Of a stretch of 55,374 bases of DNA, positions 7,529 to 18,035 are shown one piece after another. Numbering within the stretch: the stretch's first letter is position 1; each line of letters opens with the position of its first letter. The notes beneath the pieces were generated by a model. The model searched no databases. It was not told the origin of the DNA and worked only from the letters and a program-made list of their open reading frames with translations. The stretch covers positions 1-55,374 of the forward strand of contig NZ_JAAUWW010000021.1 of the NCBI RefSeq assembly GCF_014694375.1, written 5' to 3'. A program made the position numbers and the translations under genes. This stretch comes from Vibrio sp. S17_S38. GTDB taxonomy: Bacteria; Pseudomonadota; Gammaproteobacteria; Enterobacterales; Vibrionaceae.

Positions 7529-9058
7529 TTAATGTCCTGCAGATGGTGCTGCGGGACCTGATTTTATAAATGGCCCTTTAGCAAACCACACGAACACAAT
7601 CAGAATTAAGAACAGCCAACCTAGCATGTAAAAATAATCAATGGTTGAGTTCATAAATGATTGCGTGGTAATAATATGATCAACCGCTGCAAAATTAGCT
7701 TGAGTCTGCCCTCCCATATGATTTAAATATTCCACAGAGGCGGGTTCATAATTACTCACATGTTCCGTTAAGGTTGCATGATGAAAATCGGCTCGGCGAT
7801 GCCATATCCAAGTCGTTAACGATGATGCAAAACTCCCACCGAGCACACGTAAGAATGTCGTTAAACCTGAGGCTTCTGCAATATCTTGTCCATGCATATT
7901 AGACAAGAAAATTGTCGTCAATGGCATAAACATAAATGCTATACCGATTCCCATATACAGCTGTACCAAAGCGATGGTTTCAAAATCAACAAAAGTATTA
8001 AAACCTGCACGCATAAAGCATGATGTACCGATAATCACGAAGGATATTGTGGCTAATACTCGCATATCGGCTTTATGAGCATACTTTCCAACAAAAGGGG
8101 TTAATAAGAACGGTAAGATCCCCATTGGAGCGGAGGCAAGTCCTGCCCAAATCGAGGTGTACCCCATATAAATTTGTAACCACTGTGGCAAAATAATATT
8201 TATGGCAAAGAATGCGGCATAACTTAGTACTAACGCTAAAGTCCCAAAGGTATAATTTCTATCTTTAAATAAATAAAGATTGACGATAGGGTGCTTTTCG
8301 GTCAATTCCCAAATAACAAATGAGATAAGCGCAATCACAGAGATAATGGTCATCACTACAATTTTAGTCGAAGCAAACCAATCCGCATCATTACCTAAAT
8401 CAAGCACAACTTGAAGCAAACCGACTCCGACCACCAGCAAAGCGATCCCCATAAAATCAATTGGCATTTTAGTGGTGATATCAGCACGATCTTTTAGCTG
8501 TTGCCATACCACAGTGCAACAAAATATCCCAATGGGAATGTTAATAAAAAAGATCCAAGGCCATGAATAATTATCCGTGATCCAACCACCCGTAATAGGC
8601 CCTACTATAGGTGCAACTACCGTTACCATTGAAATTAAAGCTAATGCAGTTCCCCGCTTAACCGATGGAAATATAGCGAGCAATAACGTCTGGCACATAG
8701 GAAACATTGGACCGGCAAAGAAGCCTTGCAATGCACGAAACACAATCAGCTCTGGCATACTTGTCGCTAAGCCACATAATAGTGACGTTAAAGTAAACAG
8801 AGCAACTGATACTATAAATAAACGCAATTGCCCAATACGACGAGAAAACCACCCCGTCAACGGCAACGCAATCGCATTACATACGGCAAATGAAGTAATA
8901 ACCCAAGTACTCTGTTCCGAACTAACACCAAGGTTACCTGCAATGGTTGGCAAGGCAACGTTAGCAATAGTACTATCAAGCACTTGCATAAACGTCGCAA
9001 GCGCTAACGCAATGACAGCCAATACTAAACTTGGCGGTGTATAGGTTTGATCATTCAT
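7529..9058 (-). CDS. emrB: Multidrug efflux MFS permease, EmrB/DHA2 family
   Basis: The 509-residue protein has about 14 hydrophobic segments, the number typical of the DHA2 drug:H+ antiporters. Family motifs visible are ATFMQVLDSTIANVALPTIAG in the first transmembrane segment, LPLTGWFSRRIG (motif A) after segment 2, and VGPITGGWITDNYSWPWIFFINIP (motif C, split here). It exports hydrophobic toxic compounds using the proton gradient, working with the EmrA adaptor and an outer-membrane TolC channel. It lies 11 bases downstream of emrA and is the last gene of the marR-emrA-emrB operon. The substrate range cannot be read from sequence. Confidence 0.9.
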   Translation of the reverse strand: MNDQTYTPPSLVLAVIALALATFMQVLDSTIANVALPTIAGNLGVSSEQSTWVITSFAVCNAIALPLTGWFSRRIGQLRLFIVSVALFTLTSLLCGLATSMPELIVFRALQGFFAGPMFPMCQTLLLAIFPSVKRGTALALISMVTVVAPIVGPITGGWITDNYSWPWIFFINIPIGIFCCTVVWQQLKDRADITTKMPIDFMGIALLVVGVGLLQVVLDLGNDADWFASTKIVVMTIISVIALISFVIWELTEKHPIVNLYLFKDRNYTFGTLALVLSYAAFFAINIILPQWLQIYMGYTSIWAGLASAPMGILPFLLTPFVGKYAHKADMRVLATISFVIIGTSCFMRAGFNTFVDFETIALVQLYMGIGIAFMFMPLTTIFLSNMHGQDIAEASGLTTFLRVLGGSFASSLTTWIWHRRADFHHATLTEHVSNYEPASVEYLNHMGGQTQANFAAVDHIITTQSFMNSTIDYFYMLGWLFLILIVFVWFAKGPFIKSGPAAPSAGH

Positions 9059-9069
9059 AAGATCCCCTA

Positions 9070-10272
9070 TTACTTAGCTAGTTGTTCTTGAGTCTCTGCC
9101 TCTGAAAAACCAATATTATCGTGTAAAATTTTGGTCACCAGTTTATCTACTTGTGATAGCGCATCTTTATACACATCAGTGCTATAGCGTGCTTCTTTCT
9201 TTGGTTCAACCGCGAGTAACTTACCATCAGTATCTTTAATACTAATAGTCGCAAGCATTGATAGGCCAATTCGTAGTGGATATTTATCTTGGTTTTCATC
9301 ATCTAAACGGATTTTAACTGGCAAACGTTGAACGATCTTAATCCAGTTACCACTGGCATTTTGAGCTGGCAAAAGTGAAAATGCACTACCGGTACCAATC
9401 CCTAAACTTTCCACTTCACCTTTATATTTAACGTCATCCCCATACAAGTCAGCGGTTAAGACAACAGGCTGACCAATACGCATATCTTTCATCTGGCTTT
9501 CTTTAAAGTTCGCATCAACCCACACTTGATGAAGAGGAACAATCGCCATTAATGAGGTTCCTGGCTGAACTCTGCTTCCCAACTGAACGGAACGTTTTGC
9601 GACATAGCCACTGACTGGTGCCACAATTTGACTACGAATATTGGCCAAGTAACTTTGACGTAATTCAGCTATTGCCCCCTTAATACCAGGGTGCGTTTCA
9701 AGCACGGTATTATCCACCAACGCTAATGTCATTTTTAGTGCTTCTTGTGACGCTTCTAAATCACTGCGAGTAGATTCAACTGCATCTTTATAATGGTTCA
9801 AGTCTTCTTTCGAAATAGCACCTTTTTTGACTAAATTTTTACGACGATTGTAGTCATTAATAGCCTGACGATATTGCACCTTACTCGCTTCAACTTTGGC
9901 TTTAAAATTATCAACGGTAACGTACATACTGCGAACTTCACGTACTTTTGAGCCCAATTTAGCTTCTGCAGCTTGCAGTGCAATTTGAGTATCGTTCGAA
10001 TCCAGCTCAACTAATACTTGGCCTTTTTTAACAAAATCACCTTCATCAGGCCCAACGGTTGTTACTGTGCCAGCAATTTCAGGAGAAAGTGTGACTAGAT
10101 TTCCATTCACATAAGCATCATCCGTTTCTTCATAGAACTTCAAATAGCTTACATAGTAAAAATACCCACCGACTGCTAGTACGATCAAAATAATAAAAAA
10201 GATGACAAAAGAAGCCTTACGCTTACTTTTAGGTTTTTCTGCAACATTATTGTTTTTGTCTTGTGTGTCCAT
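9070..10272 (-). CDS. emrA: Multidrug efflux periplasmic adaptor EmrA (HlyD family)
   Basis: The 400-residue membrane-fusion protein has a cytoplasmic lysine-rich N-terminus, one transmembrane segment at about residues 23-43, then a biotinyl-lipoyl-like half motif (DEGDFVKKGQVLVELD). An alpha-helical hairpin follows (about 100-200) with the second lipoyl half (QIVAPVSGYVAKRSVQLGSRVQPG), then a beta-barrel region. It links the EmrB permease to TolC. The final ~50 residues extend beyond the usual barrel and have no clear motif. It lies between marR and emrB on the minus strand, 73 bases downstream of marR, and so is probably controlled by the same promoter. Confidence 0.9.
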   Translation of the reverse strand: MDTQDKNNNVAEKPKSKRKASFVIFFIILIVLAVGGYFYYVSYLKFYEETDDAYVNGNLVTLSPEIAGTVTTVGPDEGDFVKKGQVLVELDSNDTQIALQAAEAKLGSKVREVRSMYVTVDNFKAKVEASKVQYRQAINDYNRRKNLVKKGAISKEDLNHYKDAVESTRSDLEASQEALKMTLALVDNTVLETHPGIKGAIAELRQSYLANIRSQIVAPVSGYVAKRSVQLGSRVQPGTSLMAIVPLHQVWVDANFKESQMKDMRIGQPVVLTADLYGDDVKYKGEVESLGIGTGSAFSLLPAQNASGNWIKIVQRLPVKIRLDDENQDKYPLRIGLSMLATISIKDTDGKLLAVEPKKEARYSTDVYKDALSQVDKLVTKILHDNIGFSEAETQEQLAK

Positions 10273-10345
10273 GATTCAACCATTAAAAAAGAAAGTAATA
10301 AAAAAGATGATTATTTAATGTAACCAATTGATTAAATATATAATT

Positions 10346-10783
10346 CTACGATGTCAGCATTCTCGTTAATAAACCCAGCAATTGATCAATCTCCTCAGAA
10401 TTGAGGTCCCCAGTTAATTTAGGTCCAACATGAGTCGCAATAATTTCAAGGCATTGTTCAAGTATCTCAACACCAAGAGTGGTAAGACTTAACAATACTC
10501 CACGCTTATCATTTGGATTAGGTTGCTTTTCAATTAACGACTTTTTGACTAAACGTTCAACCATTCGGGTCATTGAGCCACAATCAATTGACAATGCTTT
10601 GCTAATTTCTACTGGGGAATAAATACCTTCAACTTCAATAACAGCCAACACTTTAAATTGAGCTGGTGTAATATCAATCGGCGATAAGTGCGCACTAAGA
10701 AGCCGATCTTTATGTTGATTAACTAAATGGATCATCCTGCCAATGGGTACTGCACCTACATAGGCACTATTCATATTATTCAT
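10346..10783 (-). CDS. MarR-family transcriptional repressor
   Basis: The 145-residue winged-helix regulator has the MarR core: ITPAQFKVLAVIEVEGIYSPVEISKALSID for the start of the DNA-binding domain, GSMTRMVERLVKKSLIEKQPNPNDKRGVLLSLT for the recognition helix and wing with the conserved DKR, and a C-terminal dimerisation helix. It is the first gene of an operon with emrAB and is very likely the autorepressor of that operon, relieved by a small hydrophobic ligand as for EmrR (MprA) and MarR. Two perfect palindromes in its promoter are the expected operators. A second in-frame ATG at 10774 could be the start instead of 10783. Confidence 0.88.
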   Translation of the reverse strand: MNNMNSAYVGAVPIGRMIHLVNQHKDRLLSAHLSPIDITPAQFKVLAVIEVEGIYSPVEISKALSIDCGSMTRMVERLVKKSLIEKQPNPNDKRGVLLSLTTLGVEILEQCLEIIATHVGPKLTGDLNSEEIDQLLGLLTRMLTS

Positions 10784-10798
10784 ACCTCATCAATATGC

Positions 10799-10854
10799 TT
10801 GCCTAGGCAATAAAATAGAACGAGATATTACTGCCTAGGCAAGTACATTGTCAA
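10799..10854 (-). promoter_or_regulatory. marR-emrAB promoter with two palindromic operators
   Basis: On the minus strand a consensus -35 TTGACA (10849-10854) and -10 TAATAT (10825-10830) are 18 bases apart. The palindrome TTGCCTAGGCAA occurs at 10799-10810, and its core TGCCTAGGCA recurs at 10832-10841. The centres are 32 bp apart, about three helical turns. One copy fills the -35/-10 spacer and the other lies about at or just past the start of transcription. This is an arrangement for repression by a MarR-type dimer, most simply the product of the adjacent gene. Confidence 0.78.
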
Positions 10855-10986
10855 TGGATATTTCAAAATGTAACAGTCGTATAAATAATCCAAGCTATTC
10901 ATTATAGACTTAATTAAAATGCTTCCACGATAAAGCATGGTTGTATTCGCTATGCTGTAAAGCTATTTAGCTAGGAGTTCTACTCG

Positions 10987-11943
10987 ATGCGATTCTTTCA
11001 AATAGATCATGGTTTCATTCGTGAAATCTCAACCGATAATAATACCGAGCACTTACCACTAATCGAGCAAGCTGATTGGATTGATGTGAGAGAGCCTAGT
11101 AATGAAGAACGGAAACTACTGTCTAAATCACTAGGAATTGAATTGCCAAATAGTGGTGATGTTGGAGAAATAGAAGCCTCTTCAAGATATTTTGTCGATA
11201 ATGAAGGGATGCATATTCACTCATTATTTATTTCACCAACAGAAGGTCGGCATACGACAGTCAACATCGCTTTTATTTTGCAAGAAGATAGGCTTGTGAC
11301 CATCAGAGAAGGAAGTATTGCTGATTTTAGATTATTGCGTTTACGTGCTCGTAAAGGTCAAGTGAGCTGTGAGAATGTACAATCATTATTCATTACCATT
11401 CTTGAGCAAAAAATTGAAAACCATGCCGATACTTTAGAAGACATCCACTTTCAGTTAGAAAAAGTGAGTCATACCGTACTCGAAGATCTAGAAGCTAACT
11501 TAGAAGAATGCATTAGTCGCTTAGCAAAGTTGGAAGATAGTAATGGTAAAATTCGATTATGTCTGATGGATACTCAGCGCATTATCTCATTTCTATTACG
11601 TAATCTAGAGTCGACACCAGAACAACTAGAAAGGTTACGAGAAATTGGGCGAGATATTGAGACTCTTATGTCCCATGCAACATTCTTATTTGAGAAAATC
11701 AATTTTTTAATGGATTCAACTCAAGGCTTCATTAACATCGAACAAAATAAAATCATTAAAATATTTTCAATAGCTGCTGTGGTATTTTTACCACCAACAG
11801 TAATTGCCAGTATTTATGGGATGAACTTTACCGTTATGCCAGAATTAGAGTGGGTGTATGGATATCCATTTGCACTATCTCTGATGGTGGCTTCTGGTTT
11901 TGCGCCTTATCTCTACTTCAAACGGAAAGGATGGTTAAAATAG
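10987..11943 (+). CDS. corA: Magnesium/cobalt channel CorA
   Basis: The 318-residue inner-membrane Mg2+ channel is nearly the length of E. coli CorA. The large cytoplasmic N-terminal domain contains EIEASSRYFVDNEGMHIHS and the long stalk helix. RLCLMDTQR and the GFINIEQNKIIKIFS segment precede two C-terminal transmembrane segments. The pore signature YGMNF is present near residue 278, followed by the periplasmic MPELEW loop and a basic tail YFKRKGWLK. It takes up Mg2+ (also Co2+ and Ni2+) down the membrane potential as a homopentamer. It stands alone, convergent with the PlsC-like gene. A second Mg2+ transporter, MgtE, lies at 26.3 kb. Confidence 0.93.
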   Translation: MRFFQIDHGFIREISTDNNTEHLPLIEQADWIDVREPSNEERKLLSKSLGIELPNSGDVGEIEASSRYFVDNEGMHIHSLFISPTEGRHTTVNIAFILQEDRLVTIREGSIADFRLLRLRARKGQVSCENVQSLFITILEQKIENHADTLEDIHFQLEKVSHTVLEDLEANLEECISRLAKLEDSNGKIRLCLMDTQRIISFLLRNLESTPEQLERLREIGRDIETLMSHATFLFEKINFLMDSTQGFINIEQNKIIKIFSIAAVVFLPPTVIASIYGMNFTVMPELEWVYGYPFALSLMVASGFAPYLYFKRKGWLK

Positions 11944-11950
11944 TCATAAA

Positions 11951-11979
11951 AAAAGCCAATGTAACACCTTACATTGGCT
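11951..11979 (-). terminator. Terminator between corA and the plsC-like gene
   Basis: AGCCAATGTAA pairs perfectly with TTACATTGGCT around a CACC loop. In the minus direction it is followed by a run of seven T, so it best serves the plsC-like gene. In the corA direction the T tract is weak. Confidence 0.8.
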
Positions 11980-11998
11980 CTTCATTGCTTTGACTCGT

Positions 11999-12724
11999 CT
12001 AGCTTTTATTTAACTCAAGCACTTCTGCATCAAGTTGAGCTAACTTATCTTTCATTTGATTACGGCATTCTTTCAGTAATAAGCGAACATTCTCTTTACT
12101 GTAGCCATCGGTATCAATTGGTGGCAGCATTTCGACAATGACATGACCATTGTTCCAACGATTTAATTTTACCTTATCCGTACTACTACAGATGATAGGA
12201 ACAATAGGAACTTGTGCTGCAATTGCAGCATGAAAAGCGCCAGTTTTAAAAGGTAACAAACCTCGTCCACGAGAACGAGTCCCTTCTGGAAACATCCAAA
12301 CCGATACTTTATTTTTCTTTATTTGCTCCGCTATCTGCCCAATCGTTCCGGCCGCCTTGGTTCGATTCGCTCGGTCAATTAAAATATTGCCCGTCAGCCA
12401 ATAAAGCTGACCAAATAGAGGCAACCACACTAAGCTTTTTTTCCCCACCGTCACTGCATTTGGGGTTAACGCAGCTGAAATTGTAAATAAGTCCCAATTA
12501 TTTTGATGATTACCTAGATAAATATGCTGGCCTCTTTCATTCGCATTTTCAGGCACTCTTAATTCTAATGTAATACCAAACACTTTCGACATACGAGCAA
12601 ACATACGTCCAAAGGTATACACGTGGCGAGGGTTTCGTGGACTAAGTAAACAATACCCACAACCGAATATAAACATCAATACAGCAAAAATCGCCACAGC
12701 AATAATACGCAGTAAAGCAATCAT
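11999..12724 (-). CDS. plsC: 1-acyl-sn-glycerol-3-phosphate acyltransferase (PlsC family)
   Basis: The 241-residue protein has an N-terminal hydrophobic helix (about residues 5-25) followed by the PlsC acyltransferase domain. The catalytic HX4D motif is visible as NHQNNWD near residue 75. The downstream blocks are NILIDRANR, the glycerophosphate-binding FPEGTRS near residue 148, and VPIVPIICSS. It acylates lysophosphatidic acid to phosphatidic acid in phospholipid synthesis. The gene is on its own, oriented like the murA operon upstream but separated from it by the murA terminator. Vibrios often have more than one PlsC-type protein, so the exact acyl donor or paralogue identity is not certain. 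Confidence 0.88.
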   Translation of the reverse strand: MIALLRIIAVAIFAVLMFIFGCGYCLLSPRNPRHVYTFGRMFARMSKVFGITLELRVPENANERGQHIYLGNHQNNWDLFTISAALTPNAVTVGKKSLVWLPLFGQLYWLTGNILIDRANRTKAAGTIGQIAEQIKKNKVSVWMFPEGTRSRGRGLLPFKTGAFHAAIAAQVPIVPIICSSTDKVKLNRWNNGHVIVEMLPPIDTDGYSKENVRLLLKECRNQMKDKLAQLDAEVLELNKS

Positions 12725-12776
12725 TTGAGTTCTCCAATCACATTTATTTTAGGCATCTAAAATCAGATATAAAATA

Positions 12777-12808
12777 ATAAAAAAGCTGAAATCTTAAGAC
12801 TTCAGCTT
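12777..12808 (-). terminator. Terminator of the mla-ibaG-murA gene cluster
   Basis: AAGCTGAA pairs with TTCAGCTT, extended inward by TCTTAAGA with one mismatch. It is followed in the minus direction by six T residues and lies 85 bases beyond the murA stop. Confidence 0.78.
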
Positions 12809-12892
12809 CCTAATGTAGGGTATCTTACCCGAAAGACACTCTTTACCCAAAATAATTGGATATTGAGGGCTTTATATTATTTAGATTTAATA

Positions 12893-14182
<1,290 letters not shown>

Positions 14183-14200
14183 CTATATGACAGCAACAGA

Positions 14201-14455
14201 TTACAGCGACATTAATTTTTTATCGCGTGCCCATTCTTCTGGTGTATATGCTTTGATTGAGACAGCATGAATATCATTTCTTTGGATATATTCCATCAGC
14301 GGAGCGTAAATTAATTGCTGTTTCTTCACTCGGCTCATGCTTTCAAACGCTGAGTCAACCGCAACCACTTCATAATGGCTACCTTCACCTTTTACATGAA
14401 TTTCTTGCAATGCTAAAGCATCATCTAAAATTTGTTTAACTTGATTAATATCCAC
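14201..14455 (-). CDS. ibaG: BolA-family protein IbaG
   Basis: An 84-residue BolA/IbaA-type protein. The family fold shows as an N-terminal helix, the strand [19 protein letters not shown] (which carries the conserved histidine used for iron-sulfur ligation with monothiol glutaredoxin), the helix [18 protein letters not shown], and the final strand [15 protein letters not shown]. IbaG contributes to acid resistance and envelope integrity and may act with Grx4 in Fe-S or iron handling. It is placed between mlaB and murA, the same neighbourhood as in E. coli (yrbA), and no separate promoter is evident. Confidence 0.9.
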   Translation of the reverse strand: MDINQVKQILDDALALQEIHVKGEGSHYEVVAVDSAFESMSRVKKQQLIYAPLMEYIQRNDIHAVSIKAYTPEEWARDKKLMSL

Positions 14456-14509
14456 TGTGTCCCCTACAGCACTACACCCTTATATTTTGGGTAGACGAGT
14501 ACTCATAAT

Positions 14510-14815
14510 TTATCGAATATGAAAAGAAAATAAGCCGTCTATATTACTCAACTCAAATAAAGTTTTCAGTTGTTCGGGCATAAAAGTCAGTATTATATGG
14601 CAATTTTGAAGTTTTGCATGCTGTATTAAATGAATAAGCATGACCATACCAGCCGAATCGACCCTTCCAATCTGTTTTAAGCATACTTCAAAAGTTGGAT
14701 TTTTCACCTGCCAAGCTTGTAGCTGTGACCAAAGCGAGGGCACGGTATCTCGAGTAAGTATTCCAGTTATAGATGCAGAATCATCAGAATCAAATTGCCA
14801 CTGTGGGTGTATCAT
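14510..14815 (-). CDS. mlaB: STAS-domain protein MlaB of the Mla phospholipid transporter
   Basis: The 101-residue cytoplasmic STAS protein binds MlaF and supports assembly and activity of the MlaFEDB ABC complex. The STAS signature is seen around CLKQIGRVDSAGMVMLIHLIQHAK, with the serine of DSAG at the usual position, followed by a helix and the final LFELSNIDGLF. The start codon overlaps the stop of mlaC by one base, so the two are translationally coupled. The length matches short MlaB proteins. Confidence 0.87.
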   Translation of the reverse strand: MIHPQWQFDSDDSASITGILTRDTVPSLWSQLQAWQVKNPTFEVCLKQIGRVDSAGMVMLIHLIQHAKLQNCHIILTFMPEQLKTLFELSNIDGLFSFHIR

Positions 14816-15459
14816 TACTTTTTAGTCTCAAAGGTAATATCTTTTTGCGCTAACTCTGCAAGCTCTTTCGTGACCGACGGGATCCCATCTTGACGAATTT
14901 TAGTGTTCCATTCAGATTGTTTGCTAGACAGTAAACTTATCCCTTCAGCAACCATATCGTAAGCCTTCCATTCACCCGAATTCTTGTTTTTAAGTAACGT
15001 AAAATCGAGTTTAATGCTTGGACGTGATGGATCAATAATCTCAACTCTAACATTGATAATACGACGGTCGCTTTCAATCGACTGCTCTTTTTCAAACTGA
15101 ATTTTTTGATTGCTATATTGAGTGAGTACTTGAGCATAAGAAGTAATTAGATACGCTCTAAATTCATTGATAAACGCTTCTACATCTTTCTTATCAGCAC
15201 CACGTAAATTAGGCCCAAGTAACTTTAATGCGGCGTATTGATAATTAACATAAGGCATCATTTCTTCATCCACAATCGTTTTTAATTGATTGGGATTTTT
15301 ACGAATATCAGCTTGCTCTGCTTTTAAGCGAGAAAATGTTTGATCCGCTACTTGATGCATCATCTGATACGGGTTGGTTGCATCGACCTCTTTAGCCTGC
15401 AGTCCTATACTCACTAGCAACAAAGTGATCAATGCTAATGTTTGCTTTATCCAATTCAT
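14815..15459 (-). CDS. mlaC: Periplasmic phospholipid-binding protein MlaC
   Basis: The 214-residue periplasmic shuttle carries phospholipids between the outer-membrane MlaA-porin complex and the inner-membrane MlaFEDB complex. A signal peptide is clear (MNWIKQTLALITLLLVSIGLQA, cut after LQA). The mature protein has the family pattern: NPYQMMHQVADQTFSRLK, then MMPYVNYQYAALKLLG, then FINEFRAYLITSYAQVL, and the GEWKAYDMVAEGISLL strand near the end. The ATG at 15459 was chosen because upstream residues (MTKGIY) precede the lysine-bearing signal peptide without need. It lies 89 bases downstream of mlaD. Confidence 0.92.
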   Translation of the reverse strand: MNWIKQTLALITLLLVSIGLQAKEVDATNPYQMMHQVADQTFSRLKAEQADIRKNPNQLKTIVDEEMMPYVNYQYAALKLLGPNLRGADKKDVEAFINEFRAYLITSYAQVLTQYSNQKIQFEKEQSIESDRRIINVRVEIIDPSRPSIKLDFTLLKNKNSGEWKAYDMVAEGISLLSSKQSEWNTKIRQDGIPSVTKELAELAQKDITFETKK

Positions 15460-15548
15460 ATATATTCCTTTGGTCACTAATATGACCTAATCACTATTTT
15501 CTAAACCACTATTTATTTAAACGTACTGTTATTATTGATTTTCGATAA

Positions 15549-16052
15549 TCAATTAGTATCATTCGTTTTTTCATCTTTTGAATCTGAACCCTTAACGCTA
15601 TACAGCATTTGTCCGATCAAATCCTCTAACACTAATGCCGATTTAGTATCCTCAATAAAATCTCCGTTATCGAGCATCGCAACGTCATCCATTACAAATC
15701 CAGGCACTAGGCTAATATATTGCTCTCCAATCAAACCCGATGTTAGAATTTTAGCGCTCGAGGTTTCAGGGTATTGGCCAAATTTACGTCCAATGGTCAT
15801 GGTAACAACTGGGATATATTTCTTGGTATCTAAGCTGATATCGCTTACTTGACCTATGACTACTCCACCGACTTTGACTGGAGATCGTACTTTCAAGTTA
15901 CCTATGTTATCAAAGTCAGCTTTCAATATGTAGCTGTCGGTTGGACCGATACTCGTCACGTTGGCCACTTTAAACATCACGATTAAAATAGCTAAAATTC
16001 CAGCTAATACGAAACACCCAACCCACAATTCAATACTACGATTTTTTTGCAT
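15549..16052 (-). CDS. mlaD: MCE-domain protein MlaD
   Basis: The 167-residue inner-membrane-anchored MCE protein forms a hexameric ring on the periplasmic face of MlaE. One transmembrane helix (about residues 8-28, SIELWVGCFVLAGILAILIV) precedes the MCE domain, with VRSPVKVGGVVIGQVSDI near residue 55 and the central pore-loop region around LTSGLIGEQYISLVPG. The C-terminal helix and a polar acidic tail end the protein. The order mlaF-E-D-C-B agrees with E. coli and supports a role in maintaining outer-membrane lipid asymmetry. Confidence 0.93.
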   Translation of the reverse strand: MQKNRSIELWVGCFVLAGILAILIVMFKVANVTSIGPTDSYILKADFDNIGNLKVRSPVKVGGVVIGQVSDISLDTKKYIPVVTMTIGRKFGQYPETSSAKILTSGLIGEQYISLVPGFVMDDVAMLDNGDFIEDTKSALVLEDLIGQMLYSVKGSDSKDEKTNDTN

Positions 16053-16121
16053 CGTTACTTTCCAAAGTTAAATTCTACATATCGCTATAATCAGGCTTCG
16101 CTAATCATTAATTTACTAGCA

Positions 16122-16922
16122 TTAATTTCCGAACATCAATGCAGTAAGAATAAAGTCTAGCCCTAATACCGCTAAAGATGAATGTACGACCGTTCTGGTC
16201 GTAGCTCGGCTGATCCCTTCCGAGGTAGGCACGCAATCATATCCATTAAATAAAGCTATCCAAATAATAGTGATGGCAAAGACAAAACACTTAATTAGGC
16301 TATTGCCAACATCATGCCCTAAATTCACAGCAGATTGCATTGCAGACCAGTAACTGCCCGAATCAATCCCTTTCCATTCAACACCGACTAATTGACCGCC
16401 CCAAATACCAACCGCCATAAAAATCATCGCTAATAATGGCATCGAGATAACACCCGCCCAGAATCTCGGTGCGATCACTCGTCTTAAAGGATCTATTGCC
16501 ATCATTTCAAGGCTGGATAATTGCTCTGTCGCTTTCATCAATCCAATTTCAGCCGTTAATGCAGAACCCGCACGGCCAGCAAAAAGCAGCGCAGTCACTA
16601 CAGGCCCTAATTCACGTAATAACGATAACGCCACCATTTGGCCTAAATTACCTTCAGCGCCGTAATCCACTAAAATAACATAGCCTTGTAAACTCAAGAC
16701 CATTCCGATAAACAGGCCAGATACAATGATGATAGCCAAAGACTGAACGCCAACGGCATAGAGTTGCTTAATCAATAATGGAAAGTTTTTTCTTGGTTGC
16801 GGCCGCCCAATTAAAGCGCCAAATAACATCAGTGATGCTCGCCCCCAAGATTCACAAGATTGCAGAGTGCTTGCACCCAAATTAGCGATCCAGTCAAATC
16901 GATGATTGTGTGGCTTATTCAC
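16122..16922 (-). CDS. mlaE: ABC permease MlaE
   Basis: The 266-residue inner-membrane permease has about five hydrophobic segments. The conserved MlaE stretches are [25 protein letters not shown] (here described by its ends), [25 protein letters not shown], which carries the coupling helix, and [26 protein letters not shown]. It moves phospholipid between the membrane and the MlaD ring, powered by MlaF. Its start overlaps the mlaF stop by eight bases, indicating coupled translation. Length is close to the 260-residue norm. Confidence 0.94.
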   Translation of the reverse strand: MNKPHNHRFDWIANLGASTLQSCESWGRASLMLFGALIGRPQPRKNFPLLIKQLYAVGVQSLAIIIVSGLFIGMVLSLQGYVILVDYGAEGNLGQMVALSLLRELGPVVTALLFAGRAGSALTAEIGLMKATEQLSSLEMMAIDPLRRVIAPRFWAGVISMPLLAMIFMAVGIWGGQLVGVEWKGIDSGSYWSAMQSAVNLGHDVGNSLIKCFVFAITIIWIALFNGYDCVPTSEGISRATTRTVVHSSLAVLGLDFILTALMFGN

Positions 16923-17715
16923 AGTCGAACAGATCCTTTTCTAGTAATTGTGCAGGGAAATGAAACGGTACTGGGCCATCTTCTTTCCCTATTAAAAACT
17001 GTTGCACTCGATCGTCATCCATATTTTCAAGCTCTTTTGGCGTACCTTGCGCGATAACTTTACCGTTCGCTAGAAGATAAACATGATCGGCAATACTCAT
17101 CACTTCAGGGACATCATGCGAGACAACGACAGAGGTAATACCTAATGCATGATTCAAACGTTTGATTAACTTGACCAAAACCCCCATCGTAATCGGATCT
17201 TGTCCGACAAAAGGTTCATCATACATAATGAGTTCAGGATCCAAAGCTATTGCTCTCGCTAATGCGGCTCGCCTTGCCATTCCACCAGACAGTTCACTCG
17301 GCATTAAATCCGCCGCACCACGTAACCCCACGGCTTCTAACTTGAGCAAAACCAAGCTGCGAATCAATTCACCTGAAAGTTCGGTGTGCTCTTGTAACGG
17401 AAAAGCCACATTATCGAACACCGTCATATCGGTAAATAATGCACCCGATTGAAATAACATACTCATTTTTTTACGTACACGATAAAGCTCAGAACGTGAT
17501 AACTGAGGAATATTATCACCATCAAAATCAATATCCCCATGATCCGGCAAAACTTGCCCTGCGATCAATCTTAATAATGTGGTTTTACCAATGCCAGAAG
17601 GCCCCATTATCGCAGTGATTTTTCCTTTTGGGATCGACAAGCTAATATCATCAAAAATCACTCGCTGCTGGCGACGAAACGTTAACGATTTTATCGATAT
17701 CAAATCACCTTCCAT
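16915..17715 (-). CDS. mlaF: ABC ATPase MlaF
   Basis: The 266-residue ATPase of the Mla system has the Walker A motif GPSGIGKTT near residue 39, a Q-loop in MLFQSGALF, the signature LSGGM near residue 145, Walker B LIMYDEPF, and the H-loop [10 protein letters not shown]. The C-terminal extension seen in MlaF, which reaches over the partner subunit, is present. It is the first gene of the operon mlaFEDCB-ibaG-murA, with ribosome binding site AAAGGA seven bases before the ATG. It is divergent from yrbG, from which it is separated by 320 bases. Confidence 0.94.
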   Translation of the reverse strand: MEGDLISIKSLTFRRQQRVIFDDISLSIPKGKITAIMGPSGIGKTTLLRLIAGQVLPDHGDIDFDGDNIPQLSRSELYRVRKKMSMLFQSGALFTDMTVFDNVAFPLQEHTELSGELIRSLVLLKLEAVGLRGAADLMPSELSGGMARRAALARAIALDPELIMYDEPFVGQDPITMGVLVKLIKRLNHALGITSVVVSHDVPEVMSIADHVYLLANGKVIAQGTPKELENMDDDRVQQFLIGKEDGPVPFHFPAQLLEKDLFDCE

Positions 17716-18035
17716 AAGGATCCTTTATATGTAATAACAAACAAAAAATATCGATGTATCATAGCCGATTAGTGATTGAGTTCAAAGTAATCTGAACACA
17801 GGTCTGTATGCCCACATTCCTAATCAAATAGATCCAATATTATATTTAAGGGTTAATGCTATTATTTACGACAAATTATTAATAAATATGTACAAACTCT
17901 TCCATTTTCTAACCCAAACCGTCAAAATCCGTACCTCTTGTCTAAATCACTAGATACCATCTTAAAGTATACGTTTACTAGATGGCTGGTATTTTTAGGC
18001 TATTGATATTCATTACTTAATAAGCAGGAACACTC
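17716..18035. other. Divergent promoter region mlaF / yrbG
   Basis: No gene is visible in these 320 AT-rich bases, which must hold the promoters of both divergent operons. An imperfect hairpin lies at about 17951-17996: ATACCATCT faces AGATGGCTGGTAT with a 4-base bulge, and CTAGAT occurs at both shoulders. I cannot assign it to a known regulator. Confidence 0.5.

Noticed and set aside
17951..17996. Imperfect hairpin between mlaF and yrbG as a riboswitch or terminator
   Set aside because: It has a four-base bulge, no T run and no known motif, so it is only mentioned under the intergenic region.
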